A stretch of 64,000 bases of DNA from Burhinus oedicnemus (GCA_008921705.1 VFFE01007869.1:5142972-5206971), one strand, 5' to 3'; counted from the stretch's first letter, positions 12,401 to 21,079 are shown. The notes: generated by a model not told the origin, from the letters alone. Numbers and translations are program-made.

Positions 12401-15400
12401 TTTTTGTTGGTAGTGTTTAGCTTCATACCTGATTTATGAGGTGTCCAGCTCTGGAGGCCCCAACAGAAGAAGGACATGGACCTGTTGGAGCGAGGCCAGA
12501 GGAGGCCACGAAGAGGATGCAAGGGCTGGAGCCCCTCTGCTGTGAGGACAGGCTGAGAGAGTTGGGGGTGTTCAGCCTGAAGCCTATACGCTTCAGTTCT
12601 AATTGCTTGAGGTGTTTTGGAAAGCTGTTTATGAGCAAATGCAATCATAATGTCACAGTGTCATAGCAAAAAAAATTAACTTGTTTTTATTTAAATGATT
12701 CCAGAGTTCAGCCAGGCCACTGTTATCATCTATACAATGGACTACGTGCTAGTCTTCTAGATGATTATCAGTTACCAGAGATCTTGAGGACACCTTTGGA
12801 AGAACTCTGTTTACAAATCAAGGTAAACTTATGAATCTTCAAACATTTATTATTTACTTTTTCCATTGGAGTAAGGGGTTGAGAGATTAAGTTAATGCAA
12901 CTGTGAGCCTAGAGTTGTCTTCAAGTCAAAATTCTGTTACACCAGAAGTACAATATACTTAGCTAGTAATTGCAGAAACTTTTGCAAAATGCATACTTGT
13001 ATCTAGATGCATCAAACCCAGGAAAACAGGATTGTCTAGTATAAATAAAAGCTGAAGCGTATTAACAAAAATCTGGACTGTGCTTCCTCCCCTCTCCCCC
13101 TAAATATCATTCAGTCAGAGGAGCTTCAGTGAGAATGCCAGTGAGTCAAGGGATATGATGTCTTAAAAAGAATTTTACTAAAAAGTAGTTTCAGAACTGA
13201 CGTGGGTTTCCTTTTTGGCAGTTTGTATTGAATTCCTTATGCATGCATAAGGAATACCACGTGTATGTGTACTGAATGAAGAATAGATCCTTATGTTTCA
13301 AATTTCATCATTAATACATTTTTATTTTTGTCCTTAATTCTTAATTAGTGAAATTCCAGCTCAAGCTGTGAATTATTAACACTTTTTTAATTAGTGTGGT
13401 TACTGCTTACTAATTTTAGATAGCCATCTTTCTCCAGTTGCTGTAGGTTTTCATCTTTTTTGTTTTTTCTCTCAGATTCTAAAGCTTGGTGGAATTGCTT
13501 ATTTTCTAAGCAAACTAATGGATCCACCATCTCGTGATGCTGTAATGTTGGCCATAAATCATCTAATGGAGCTGGTAAAGTATTGCTTAATGCAAGGAAA
13601 AATCTGTTTAGAACGATGTTTCTGTGGTGTTTGTTATCAGGCAGTTCTGATTGTACAGGTCTAGACATTTGCAACCCCTTATCATATTGCGTAGACCCTT
13701 TATATATATATATTTTTACTGAACAGAGAAAACAATGTCACATAATACATGATGTTTATGGGCTGCATAGAGTAGTTTCTGAGGGACTTTCTAAGTGACT
13801 TGAAACATATACATGCACCTTGCATTTAAGTTCCTTACAGATACTTACTTAACTCGCTGCTTCTGTAACACCCTGCTCATGGCTGCATCCACCAAGCCTA
13901 TCCCAGTCAGATTAGTGAAGAGGCTGAGATACTTTTTCTGTGGGCAAATAAGGTATGTAGGAGAAAGATCTTCTGTGTCATTGCCCATTTGGATGCTGGG
14001 GAAGGAGAGTTTAATGGCTCATTTGTACTGCTGACTTCTTGCCCTGGTATTATTTGTACAAATCAGTTGTAGCAATAAATTGAAAAATTTGATTTAGATG
14101 AAGGGCAGTATTTAGACTGATGGAATGATTCTATAAATGTTTAGATAAAACTAAAATTTAGCTGTACATTTGGTGTTCTGGGACAATGCTGTATAGTAGC
14201 AAAGGGTAGAGTAAATAAAAACAGAGGTGATATTGAGGCTAAGGAACAAGTCTAAAAATAAGCTCGACTAGGAGAATGGGAAGACCCTCAAGTATTAATA
14301 ATTCTTCATGCTTTTGTCCAGAAAGACAAAAGTAAGCCCTAGTAAACCACTTGAAACACAATTAAAGATGGTTTCCATTTTCTTGGCTGTAATTGAACAT
14401 TTCTATTTCCCTGTAACTTGCTTGATCACTTTCCTACCATACTTTATTAGAGCTGTCTGTGTTCTCCAGCTATTAGGCTTTCCTTTGTTCTCTAGGACAA
14501 CTAGTACTAGTGGCTATTTCAAGGAAATCCCATTTCAAATACTATGTTTATTCTTTTTTCCTTTTCTTTCCCCCCCTTCTGACAGAATGCTTTGGACAGA
14601 CAAGAAGAACTGACTCCACTAGGTGTCCATTTAGCACGATTACCAGTTGAACCACATATTGGAAAAATGATCCTCTTTGGAGCCTTATTCTGCTGCTTGG
14701 ATCCAGTACTTACAATTGCAGCTAGCCTCAGCTTCAAAGACCCTTTTGTCATTCCTCTGGTAAAGTTTCTAAGAGGAGAATTACACATAAGATTTTAAGA
14801 ATCTCAGAAGGATATTGGGACTTCCTGAGATGCTATAGTTTAAAAGCACTTTAATCTTACTTTCATGTTAATTACATTTTTGTTCGTAAAAGATTGCCTT
14901 CACATACTGTAAAGTATTGTCTTTGCTTACAGAATATTGGATGTAGTGTACAAAATATTCCTATGTATATGTACCTTAATTAGGAAAAGAACTGGCATGT
15001 CAGTCATAAATATTTTATACGTTCAAATTATTCTTAGGGCAAAGAGAAAGTGGCAGATGCAAGAAGAAAGGAACTATCAAAGAACACTAAAAGTGATCAT
15101 CTAACTGTGGTGAATGCTTTCACGGTAGGCATGTCTTAATGTTTGGGTTTTTTCTTCTAGAATTTTAATTCGAGTAATATGGATTATTCTAAGGAAAAAA
15201 ATGATCAGTTTATGCTCTGAAGTATTTCTTTTTTGGCTTCTACAGAAACATGAAACCAAACTAATTTTCGTGTTTCTAGCCTTGAGCAATCTTGTCTTCA
15301 GGCTCAATAACCTAATTTCTTGTGGATAAGTCTATGAAAGAGACGAAGAAAACAAATGTTACAGTTGCTTTGCTGAAGTCATTAATTCTTGTTCTTCCAG

Positions 15401-17979
15401 CCTCTGCAAGAGGCTGAAGCTGACTTAAAACATGGTGAACATTTAGCTGTATAGTGTTGTGGCAAGAAGAGGAGGAAATAAATGGCCTGGCATGCAGTTT
15501 CTACTCAGGACTGTTAATTATAACAAATGAAATTCTGGCATACTTAGCTAGAGTTCACTCACCATGGAAAAGGGAAGTTTTTAATTCAAAATGTTACAAA
15601 GTTACATTTTTCCACTCTGTGCTGTATATACTTAAACCCAGTATAGGGTTAGGGTTAGAGTTCAAAGGATTTACTTTCTGTCTTGTAGCGAAAAAAAACT
15701 ATATTGTTTGACCACTAGTTTTTGCTGTCTTTAACTTTTTTGGTATGTGTGCACTTAAAAATGCCTTCGAACTACGATTTTAATTTTTAGGGCTGGGAAG
15801 AGACTCGACGTCGTGGTTTCAGAACTGAGAAAGACTATTGCTGGGAATACTTCCTATCTTCAAATACACTGCAGGTAAGATCCTGACGGTTTTTAAGAGA
15901 ATCGTGTCTGTGGAGAAAAGGGGAGGAGCCTTTTGGCACAGCATCATTGTGGAACAATTTTTGTTATTTCCTAGATGCTGCATAACATGAAAGGCCAGTT
16001 TGCTGAGCATCTCCTTGCAGCTGGATTTGTGAATAGCAGAGACCCCAAGGATCCCAAATCTAATACTAACTCAGGTAAACAGTGGAAGGAAATGGAAAAT
16101 TTCTGTTAGCTGAAATCTCCGTTTGCAGAACTGTGCTATTTACTTTGCTGTCTTCTACAGATAATGAGAAGTTGCTCAAAGCAGTCATCTGTGCTGGTTT
16201 ATATCCAAAAGTTGCAAAGATCCGGCCAAGCTTCAGCAAAAAGAGAAAAATGTAAGGGTTTGGTTTAATGTTGGTTTGTATTCAGGATGATTCTACATTA
16301 GGTAGTTTAGCAAGGTGAAGCAATGGCTTGAGTGCATGAATGAATCTCTGTGTAGCTCAATCACAGGTGTGCGTTGCTTCATTTGAGAAGGGTAGATGAG
16401 AGCATGGGATTGTTGATCTTTTCTTTAACATTTAGATACTTGCTAGTCTGTGAAATAATTTGTGTAACCTTATTATACCATGTATAATGTTACAATGTAT
16501 CAATAACATGGCTGCTAAAAGAGTCCTAGCATCATCTTTGGTCTGCAGCAGCAGTTGAAACACTGTCCTTTCTTATTATTTGGCAACATAGAGTCTAGAA
16601 ATTCCAGTCTGTTGGTTTATCACTACTTATATTATCAGACTATTTATTCTTATTAACTGTTACTCACAGTATCAGTATACTCATCAGAATATAGATATTC
16701 TTCTTTATGGACCTGATTTAAGGCAAAATAAAGGGTTGAACATTTGGATTGATTTTTGTGGGTGTGCAATGTCAAAACAGCAAGCTAGGTGCAATCATTT
16801 ATGCCTGTAATTCAAAAAAAACAAACAAAAACCCCCTCAAGTGATTATTTCTATGAAAGGAGTAAGAATAGGTAGTCAAAATTCTATGTTAGATTGCATA
16901 ATTTAGATTTGTCTATAGCTGACACTGCTAGTCAGTTGATTCTCCCTTTTAAACTGAGTCCAATGTGCTGGAGTCACCTCAATGCAGTAAGTTTGTAAAC
17001 CTGATGCAAGTTACGGTGTCGCTGTATCTTTGCCGCATGGTTTTATGATCCATTAAGCAAGAGATTTGTTACACTAACTCTTTGCTGGAGAGGCTATCCA
17101 CCCACCGTTTCTGTTCCGAACACTGAACTCCGCGTTCTGCAAAATACTTCTCCGTGCAGGCAGTAGAGAGCTCGGTGATCCACACCCAAAGAATTACATC
17201 TCTGAAACGTGGGAAGGAGAACAGTTGTGCTTCATATATATTGTGCTTGGTTTCTGCTTTTTATTGTCTGATGGTGTTACTATGTTAGAAAGGAAATGCA
17301 ATTTTGGGTATTGAGTATAACCAGAGGAGTTGACAGTTATCCCTCGAGTCAGATTCATTCAAAGGCACGTGGTACAAATAGAGGTACACTACTCTAGACT
17401 GGTCAACAGTGGTATAGCTAGTCCCTTGTTCCACACTGACACCGCTCAGCACTGGGCAAAGAATTCAGATATGTAAGTTCCTTACGTGTTTTTTCCAAGA
17501 AGCTCCTTGAAACTTGGTTTATGTAACAAAATTCAGTAACTGACAGAGTCCTTCATTTGGAAAAAGAATGCCACTGGGTTTTTTTCTACTTGAGAGAATG
17601 ACAGGGTTTATTAAGGGGGGTAAATTTGACAAAGAATTCAAACTTAAATGCAAAGAGGTAGGTGTCTAAAAATTCATACTGTAGATTCAGTTGTAATCTT
17701 TTGGGAAGGGAGTTAAAGTTTCTTCAAACATCCTTGCACTTTCATAGTCTAGTATGCTAGTAGAGAATTGGAGGGCTTTTTGTAACGTGGGACATGATTG
17801 TGCTGAACTTTCAAGATCTTATTCCAATCCTAAAATAAAAACTGTTTTTTCTTTTAAGGGTGAAAGTTTGCACCAAGACAGATGGCACAGTTAATATTCA
17901 TCCTAAATCGGTTAATGTGGAAGAAACAGAGTTTCATTATAACTGGCTTGTGTACCATTTGAAGATGAGAACTAGCAGT
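310..17979 (+). CDS. DHX36: DHX36 gene, DEAH-box G-quadruplex helicase (exons 1-23; 3' end not found)
   Basis: ATP-dependent 3'-5' helicase of the DEAH/RHA family that unwinds DNA and RNA G-quadruplexes in nucleus and cytoplasm. Twenty-three exons join in phase into 871 codons from the ATG at 310. The conceptual protein shows a Gly/Arg/Ser-rich N-terminus (residues 8-39), the RHAU-specific motif that binds the G-quartet face (about 40-62), Walker [10 protein letters not shown] (205-213), TQPRR (237-241), the DEIH box (309-312), SAT (341-343), motif IV FLPGW (469-473), motif V TNIAETSIT (526-534) and motif [10 protein letters not shown] (573-580), followed by winged-helix, ratchet and the start of the OB-fold. 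No frameshift or stop interrupts the exons. The human protein is about 1,000 residues; here the last roughly 110, normally on terminal exons, were not seen before ARHGEF26 begins. The start is chosen because MSYE and the spacing to the RSM match the family. Assignment to DHX36 is very secure; completeness is not. Confidence 0.97.
792..1179 (+). mobile_element. CR1 LINE 3' end fragment
   Basis: Contains the familiar CR1 tail series: GAGAGAGTTGGGGGTGTTCA, GGAGGTGTTCAAGGCCAGGT, GGTCCCTTCCAACCT and a terminal TTCTATGAT. Sense orientation in DHX36 intron 1, truncated at its 5' side as is usual for CR1. Confidence 0.92.
1240..1361 (+). CDS. DHX36: DHX36 exon 2
   Basis: Follows a T-rich tract and a TAG acceptor. 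Translates to [13 protein letters not shown] and on to SWWSGDEEG, matching the linker helix after the RSM in DHX36. Ends in phase 2 before GTAAAG. Confidence 0.94.
2192..2393 (+). CDS. DHX36: DHX36 exon 3
   Basis: Acceptor TTTCAG. Encodes the charged linker ([12 protein letters not shown] to RYIEMQ) before the first RecA domain; the end ([12 protein letters not shown]) is close to the human protein, the front part is divergent. Ends in phase 0 at CAG before GTACTT. Confidence 0.94.
3079..3117 (+). CDS. DHX36: DHX36 exon 4 (39-nt microexon)
   Basis: Thirteen codons, [13 protein letters not shown], between a CCCCAG acceptor and a GTAAAC donor, phase 0 on both sides. It matches the [13 protein letters not shown] stretch of human DHX36. 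Too short for ordinary ORF calling. Confidence 0.92.
4377..4547 (+). CDS. DHX36: DHX36 exon 5 (Walker A, motif Ia)
   Basis: Fifty-seven codons starting ELVNLINNN and ending QPRRISAIS. Contains the ATP-binding loop GETGCGKTT and the nucleic-acid-contacting TQPRR motif. Acceptor AAACAG, donor GTAAGT, phase 0. Confidence 0.97.
5232..5253 (+). repeat. Short perfect hairpin in DHX36 intron 5
   Basis: Two 8-base arms (5232-5239 and 5246-5253) are exact reverse complements around a 6-base loop. Part of it (5238-5251) is repeated in exon 6. No known RNA family recognised. Confidence 0.5.
5505..5584 (+). CDS. DHX36: DHX36 exon 6
   Basis: Encodes [20 protein letters not shown] and YQIRLQ of RecA domain 1. 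Acceptor CTAAG, donor GTGAGA, ends in phase 2. A 14-base segment at 5521-5534 is repeated in the preceding intron at 5238-5251. Confidence 0.96.
6590..6664 (+). CDS. DHX36: DHX36 exon 7 (motif Ib/Ic region)
   Basis: Encodes [17 protein letters not shown] and VLQWLQSD; the YCTTG segment is the conserved TTG motif of DEAH helicases. Acceptor TTTCAG, donor GTAAGT, ends in phase 2. Confidence 0.96.
   Translation, partial: SVTKETRFNFILYHRNCPTVASIR
6804..6970 (+). CDS. DHX36: DHX36 exon 8 (DEIH box and SAT motif)
   Basis: Encodes [16 protein letters not shown] with the catalytic DEIH box, then [14 protein letters not shown] with motif III. Acceptor TTTTAG. Ends in phase 1 before GTAGGT, giving YFD-NCPM across the junction where human has YFG-NCPM. 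Confidence 0.97.
7537..7618 (+). CDS. DHX36: DHX36 exon 9
   Basis: Encodes [20 protein letters not shown] and DVIEKL, the linker from RecA domain 1 to domain 2. Acceptor CCACAG, donor GTAAGG, ends in phase 2. Confidence 0.95.
8097..8237 (+). CDS. DHX36: DHX36 exon 10
   Basis: Encodes a basic and acidic insert ([29 protein letters not shown]). The exon must end at 8237 to keep phase with exon 11, which uses the weak donor AG-GTTGTT. Confidence 0.93.
8599..8701 (+). CDS. DHX36: DHX36 exon 11
   Basis: Encodes [20 protein letters not shown] and [13 protein letters not shown]. Acceptor CTGTAG, donor GTACAC, phase 0 at the end. Confidence 0.95.
10302..10389 (+). CDS. DHX36: DHX36 exon 12 (motif IV)
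   Basis: Encodes [20 protein letters not shown] and LMSQVMFKS, start of RecA domain 2. Acceptor TATATAG, donor GTAAAC, ends in phase 1. Nearly identical to human. Confidence 0.97.
11272..11327 (+). CDS. DHX36: DHX36 exon 13
   Basis: Encodes [19 protein letters not shown]. Acceptor TTTCAG, donor GTATGC, phase 0 at the end. Human reads [19 protein letters not shown]. Confidence 0.95.
11448..11512 (+). CDS. DHX36: DHX36 exon 14 (first part of motif V)
   Basis: Encodes [20 protein letters not shown] and T. Motif V continues across the splice into exon 15. Acceptor TTACAG, donor GTAAAT, ends in phase 2. Confidence 0.96.
12013..12156 (+). CDS. DHX36: DHX36 exon 15 (end of motif V, motif VI)
   Basis: Starts [20 protein letters not shown] after a long pure T tract and AACAG acceptor; ends [13 protein letters not shown], motif VI with the arginine finger. 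Donor GTAAGA, phase 2. Confidence 0.97.
12436..12583 (+). mobile_element. CR1 LINE fragment
   Basis: In DHX36 intron 15. Recognised by the CR1 series around GGCCCCAACAGAAGAAGGAC, GGCCACGAAGAGGATGC and GAGAGAGTTGGGGGTGTTCA. Both ends truncated; sense to the gene. Confidence 0.88.
12705..12822 (+). CDS. DHX36: DHX36 exon 16
   Basis: Encodes [39 protein letters not shown], entering the winged-helix domain. Acceptor TTCCAG, donor GTAAAC, phase 0. Confidence 0.97.
13476..13574 (+). CDS. DHX36: DHX36 exon 17
   Basis: Encodes [20 protein letters not shown] and [13 protein letters not shown] of the winged-helix domain. Acceptor CTCAG, donor GTAAAG, phase 0 on both sides. Confidence 0.96.
14586..14759 (+). 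CDS. DHX36: DHX36 exon 18
   Basis: Fifty-eight codons beginning [20 protein letters not shown] and ending [12 protein letters not shown], the ratchet (HA2) region, almost unchanged from human. Acceptor GACAG, donor GTAAAG, phase 0. Confidence 0.97.
15038..15124 (+). CDS. DHX36: DHX36 exon 19
   Basis: Encodes [20 protein letters not shown] and HLTVVNAFT. The last codon is Thr (ACG) where human has Glu. Acceptor CTTAG, donor GTAGGC, phase 0. Confidence 0.95.
15791..15874 (+). CDS. DHX36: DHX36 exon 20
   Basis: Encodes [20 protein letters not shown] and FLSSNTLQ of the ratchet region. Acceptor TTTTAG, donor GTAAGA, phase 0. Confidence 0.95.
15975..16074 (+). CDS. DHX36: DHX36 exon 21
   Basis: Encodes [20 protein letters not shown] and [13 protein letters not shown]. 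Only 100 bases of intron separate it from exon 20. Acceptor CCTAG, donor GTAAAC, phase 1. Confidence 0.95.
16161..16251 (+). CDS. DHX36: DHX36 exon 22
   Basis: Encodes [20 protein letters not shown] and RPSFSKKRK, the start of the OB-fold. The intron before it is 86 bases. Acceptor CTACAG, donor GTAAGG, phase 2. Confidence 0.95.
17859..17979 (+). CDS. DHX36: DHX36 exon 23 (last DHX36 exon visible)
   Basis: Encodes [40 protein letters not shown] within the OB-fold. Acceptor TTAAG, donor GTATGT. If the donor is ignored the frame runs 12 more codons to a TAG at 18016-18018, which is not the normal end of DHX36. The following exon (human continues YLYDCTEV) was not found downstream. Confidence 0.94.
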
Positions 17980-19091
17980 GTATGTGAAGGTTTATATTTG
18001 TGTAATTTATTTTTGTAGCTCTTTTAATAAGGTTGGATCAAGGTTCAAAGGGGATGTGAACAGTGCCTTTGTTTGAAGCCTTCCTGTCGCAGGTCATTCT
18101 TTTTATATGCCATCAGATTATGTTCTTTGTGATACTGGTGGTATTGTTCCACAAATAACTACTGAGTTTTTGTGGTTGGGATTTTTTTTTTTTTTTTATT
18201 GGGGTGGTGAGTAATTATACTTACTATGTATTCCAGCTGTGCAGCAGTCTTCTCACCAATACTTCCACAGAAGGTAATTATAGCTTAATTAAACTAAACT
18301 TGAAAACACTTGTTCAATTTGTGCTGTGGGAGGAAACAATCTTCAGAAATATTCTCTTCTTCTGCCTTTCATCCCATTCAACTCATCTTTCCTCACTTTC
18401 TGTGCCCATCCATCATCAGTACTGACTAAAATTTCAGATTACAGGAAAGAAGGTTAGATAAAAGTCATGGTGGAGTACACTTTAAGGTTGCATTGCATTC
18501 TAATTTTTCTTTTTTAAAACAGTCCATGTATGAGTTATAGTATTACATTAAAAGTCTTTTCTTTAAAGTGTTTATCTGTTCTTGGTTCTTAATGTTTTGA
18601 ATGCTTCCAACTATGTAAGAACACTGTTCAGGCTTTTGAGTAGGGTGACTAGTTTGAGAAACAGTGTTTTGATCAAACCATTGTTTCCTTTAAACCCTCG
18701 GGGCTGGATTTGGGGCTGAGCTCTGTTCCCGGCTGCTGGGGGCAGGAGATGGAGCTCGGGCTGAGGATGGGTGTTTAACTGGGCACTGAAAAGTGCTGGT
18801 GTTTGACTTGGCAGCCCTCTTACCTGCACATTGCAGCCATAGCTATGGTTATTTCTAGGTTTGTCCTTGAGGAACAAAGCTCTTCCATCTCATTTTGTTT
18901 GCCTGGAAATGTCACCCTTCTCCTCCCTTCTTGGGGCCTCTTTGTTTCTTCTGCATGGCAAAAATGATCTTGACCGCCAGGCTTGGGAGGATTTATGAAC
19001 CTTATCCTGAAGAATACTGATCTGATCAGGTGAAACTATTTTGTTTTCATACAGAAATAAGTCTAACTTAGTGACTAGCGCCTGCTTTCAA
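17980..19091. other. Non-coding stretch after DHX36 exon 23
   Basis: AT-rich sequence with a T run near 18182-18197, then a more GC-rich patch around 18690-18860. The expected next DHX36 exon was looked for here in all + frames and not found. No other gene or repeat recognised. Confidence 0.6.
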
Positions 19092-19249
19092 TAGAATCAC
19101 CTAGGTTGGAGGAGACCTTTAAGATCATCGAGTCCAACCATTAACCTAACCAAACCCACCACTAACCCATGTCCCTCAGCACCACGTCTACCTGGCTTTT
19201 AAATACCTCCAGGGATGGCGACTCCACCACTGCCCTGGGCAGCCTGTTA
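19092..19249 (-). mobile_element. CR1 LINE 3' fragment, antisense
   Basis: Reads on the + strand as the reverse complement of a CR1 tail (TAGAATCACCTAGGTTGGAG, TTTAAGATCATCGAGTCC, CTGCCCTGGGCAGCCTGTT). The same subfamily pattern recurs at 51374, so the two are close relatives. Confidence 0.92.
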
Positions 19250-19397
19250 ACAAAGAGTGGAGGATGCCAAGCTCGTTATTACTACAACACAACTGCAAAA
19301 AAAAACCCCATAGAGTTCAACCTGCCTCCCCCCCTTTCCATCAATTGATTTCACCCCCAGGTGCTGAGGCGGGTGTTTCAGTTTAAGGAAGGGGAAA

Positions 19398-19520
19398 ACA
19401 AAACCTCCGGCGGCTCCGGGGAGGGGGAAGGCCGGGTCCGGGCGCCGGGCGGGAGCGTCCGCTCCCGCCCGGCGCCCGGACCCGGCCTTCCCCCCTCCCC
19501 GGAGCCGCCCGGGGTTTTGT
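19398..19520. repeat. GC-rich near-perfect palindrome
   Basis: The core arms, 19409-19457 and 19460-19509, are reverse complements over 49 bases with a single one-base bulge, separated by only 2 bases (TC). After a short mismatch the symmetry resumes with ACAAAACC (19398-19405) and GGTTTTGT (19513-19520). It can fold into a very stable hairpin or cruciform. It may be genuine or a fold-back assembly artefact. Confidence 0.85.
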
Positions 19521-19564
19521 GAGGAAAACCCGGGGTTGTGTGAGGAAAACCCGGGGCTGCGAGG
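19508..19564 (+). repeat. 21-bp tandem repeat, about 2.7 copies
   Basis: Units 19508-19528 and 19529-19549 differ at few positions (CCCGGGG followed by TTTTGTG or TTGTGTG and AGGAAAA); a third partial unit starts at 19550. It overlaps the right end of the palindrome. Confidence 0.85.
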
Positions 19565-20101
19565 CCCGCCGGAGGTCGCCGGGACCCGCCAGAGACTCGG
19601 GTGGCAGATAAGAGCGGGAGCCGGCCGGTCCATCTCGCCTCATGGCGGCGGTGAGCTGCTCTGAGGGCTGCGCTGCACAACGTCTGAGGAGGCGGGAGGC
19701 TCACGGCTGAAGGTGAACCCTGGAATCAAAGAGCGGGGGGTGGGAAAAAGGAAATTAAATTAGTGATAATTTGTGTGGAAAGGCAAAGGAAATAACTTGA
19801 GTGTAGTGCTGTACTTGAGGCTACTGGTCTTGGAAGCGCAGGGCGTCGCGCTGGGACAAGGTGCAACCGGGAGAGGAGGAGGCAAGATGGCGCCCAGAGC
19901 TGAGGGGGGAGCTGTGCTTCGGGAGCCGGTTAAGGTAGTGGGGTGTGCGATGGCAGGGGTAGTTACCCCAGCAAAGTAGGGTGGGCTGCTTCACATCACA
20001 AATTTGTAGGTTTTTGAGGAAGAATGGGCAGTAGCGCTGTTAGTGGCAGGGTTGGATTAAAAGTCGTGGAAATAAATGAAGGCTGGCAGGTGGTACCAGT
20101 T

Positions 20102-20293
20102 TTATTCTCCTTGTTCTTTGCGGTACTTAAAAGAAACGATGCCTAAACATCTACCTAACAACACAAAGGGCAAAAAGAAATGGTAGCGGAGCCTGGGTAA
20201 GAAAAGCAGTGTGTGTTGAACAAAGAGGGCAGTTCTCTCAACGCCCCGCGGTTGCGGAGGATCCGGATCAGCGTGTGGTATCGGGGCCACCAC
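20102..20293 (-). other. Unclassified minus-strand 63-codon ORF with overlapping poly(A) signal
   Basis: Open frame of 63 codons whose TAA stop lies inside an AATAAA hexamer (complement of 20101-20106). GC content drops toward the 3' end, as in a gene tail. The product is not recognised; the hydrophobic stretch FFLPFVLLG is the only visible feature. It could be a retrocopy tail or chance. Confidence 0.25.
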
Positions 20294-20497
20294 CAGAGGA
20301 AATGCACACTGAGGTGGTCATGGCTTGGTATGGTCAGATCTTTACTCAGAAAGTAACGTGAATAACATGTAAATAATGGTATTAGTTATACTTTCTCAAC
20401 TGCACTTAAAATGTGTATTTTAACATACTTTTTTAAGCAGAAAAGTATCAGATACATCTTTGTTGTTCAGAGTCTGAAAATTAGCCATTTCCCCATG

Positions 20498-21079
20498 TCA
20501 GGTGTACTGGTTTTGGCTGGGACAGAGTTGATTTTCCTTATAGGAGTGTGTATGTTGCTGTGTTTTGGATTTGTGGTGAAACCAGTGCTGACGGCACAGG
20601 GGTGTTTTGGGTGTTGCTGAGCAGTGCCTGCACGGAGTCGAGTTCTTGTTTCTCACGCCCCACCAGCAAGTGGGCACAAGGAGCTGTAAGGGGACACAGC
20701 CAGGAGAGCTGATGCCAGCTCACCAAAGGGATATCCCACGCCAGCCGTATGGCCATATTGCTCAGCAATAAAAGCTGGGGGACGAAGGAGGAAGGGGAGA
20801 CGTTGAGAGATGTGGCGTTTGTCTTCCCAAGTCACCCTTACATGTGATGGAGCCCTGCTGTCCCGGAAATGGCTGAACACCTGCCTGCTGATGGGAAGCA
20901 GAGAATGAATGCCTGGTTTTGCTTTGCTTGTGCCTGCAGCTTTTGCTTTACCTGTTAAACTCAACCCATGAGTTTTCTCACTTTCACCCTTGTGATTCGC
21001 TTCCTCGTCACACTGGGGGGAGTGAGCGAGCAGCTGTGTGGGGTTTAGCTGCATACCAGGGTTAAACCACGACATCAGG
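20498..21079 (+). mobile_element. Solo LTR of an endogenous retrovirus with 5-bp target-site duplication
   Basis: The 572-bp LTR runs from TGTACTGG at 20503 to ACGACA at 21074, with TG...CA ends, and is flanked by TCAGG on both sides (20498-20502 and 21075-21079). A TATA-like CAATAAAAG lies near 20765. The pattern resembles the abundant LTRs of ERVL/ERV3-like elements in bird genomes; no internal viral sequence remains, so it is a recombined solo LTR. Subfamily is from memory. Confidence 0.88.

Larger units (their letters stand above)
514..17858 (+). other. DHX36 introns: contents
   Basis: Introns 1-22 are mostly AT-rich unique sequence. Intron 1 holds a CR1 tail and intron 15 a CR1 fragment. 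Intron 4 has a pure T tract near 3413-3439, and intron 14 ends in another just before exon 15. Intron 5 has a short perfect hairpin at 5232-5253. Introns 11 (1.6 kb) and 22 (1.6 kb) are the longest; intron 22 has a CpG-rich unclassified patch at about 16990-17500. Nothing else recognisable was seen; the many short open frames here have no family resemblance or codon bias. Confidence 0.7.
19380..20000. promoter_or_regulatory. CpG-rich island with start-codon-like sites
   Basis: A strongly GC- and CpG-rich block inside otherwise AT-rich DNA. It contains the palindrome at 19398-19520, a 21-bp tandem repeat, an ATGGCGGCG followed at once by a GTGAGC donor-like site (19642-19656), and CAAGATGGCGCC at 19883-19894, which matches the YY1 core. 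From the ATG at 19887 a frame of 30 codons runs to a TAG at 19977, with a donor-like AAG-GTAGTG at 19932. This looks like a promoter and 5' end, but no following exon could be identified. Confidence 0.5.

Noticed and set aside
15644..15660. Two and a half TTAGGG-like units, possible interstitial telomere repeat
   Set aside because: Only about two copies in a unique intron; expected by chance and too short to call.
20139..20186. Start-like ATGCCTAAA with a Lys-rich short frame on the + strand, possibly a retrocopy
   Set aside because: Only 15 codons before TAG and no convincing match to a known protein.
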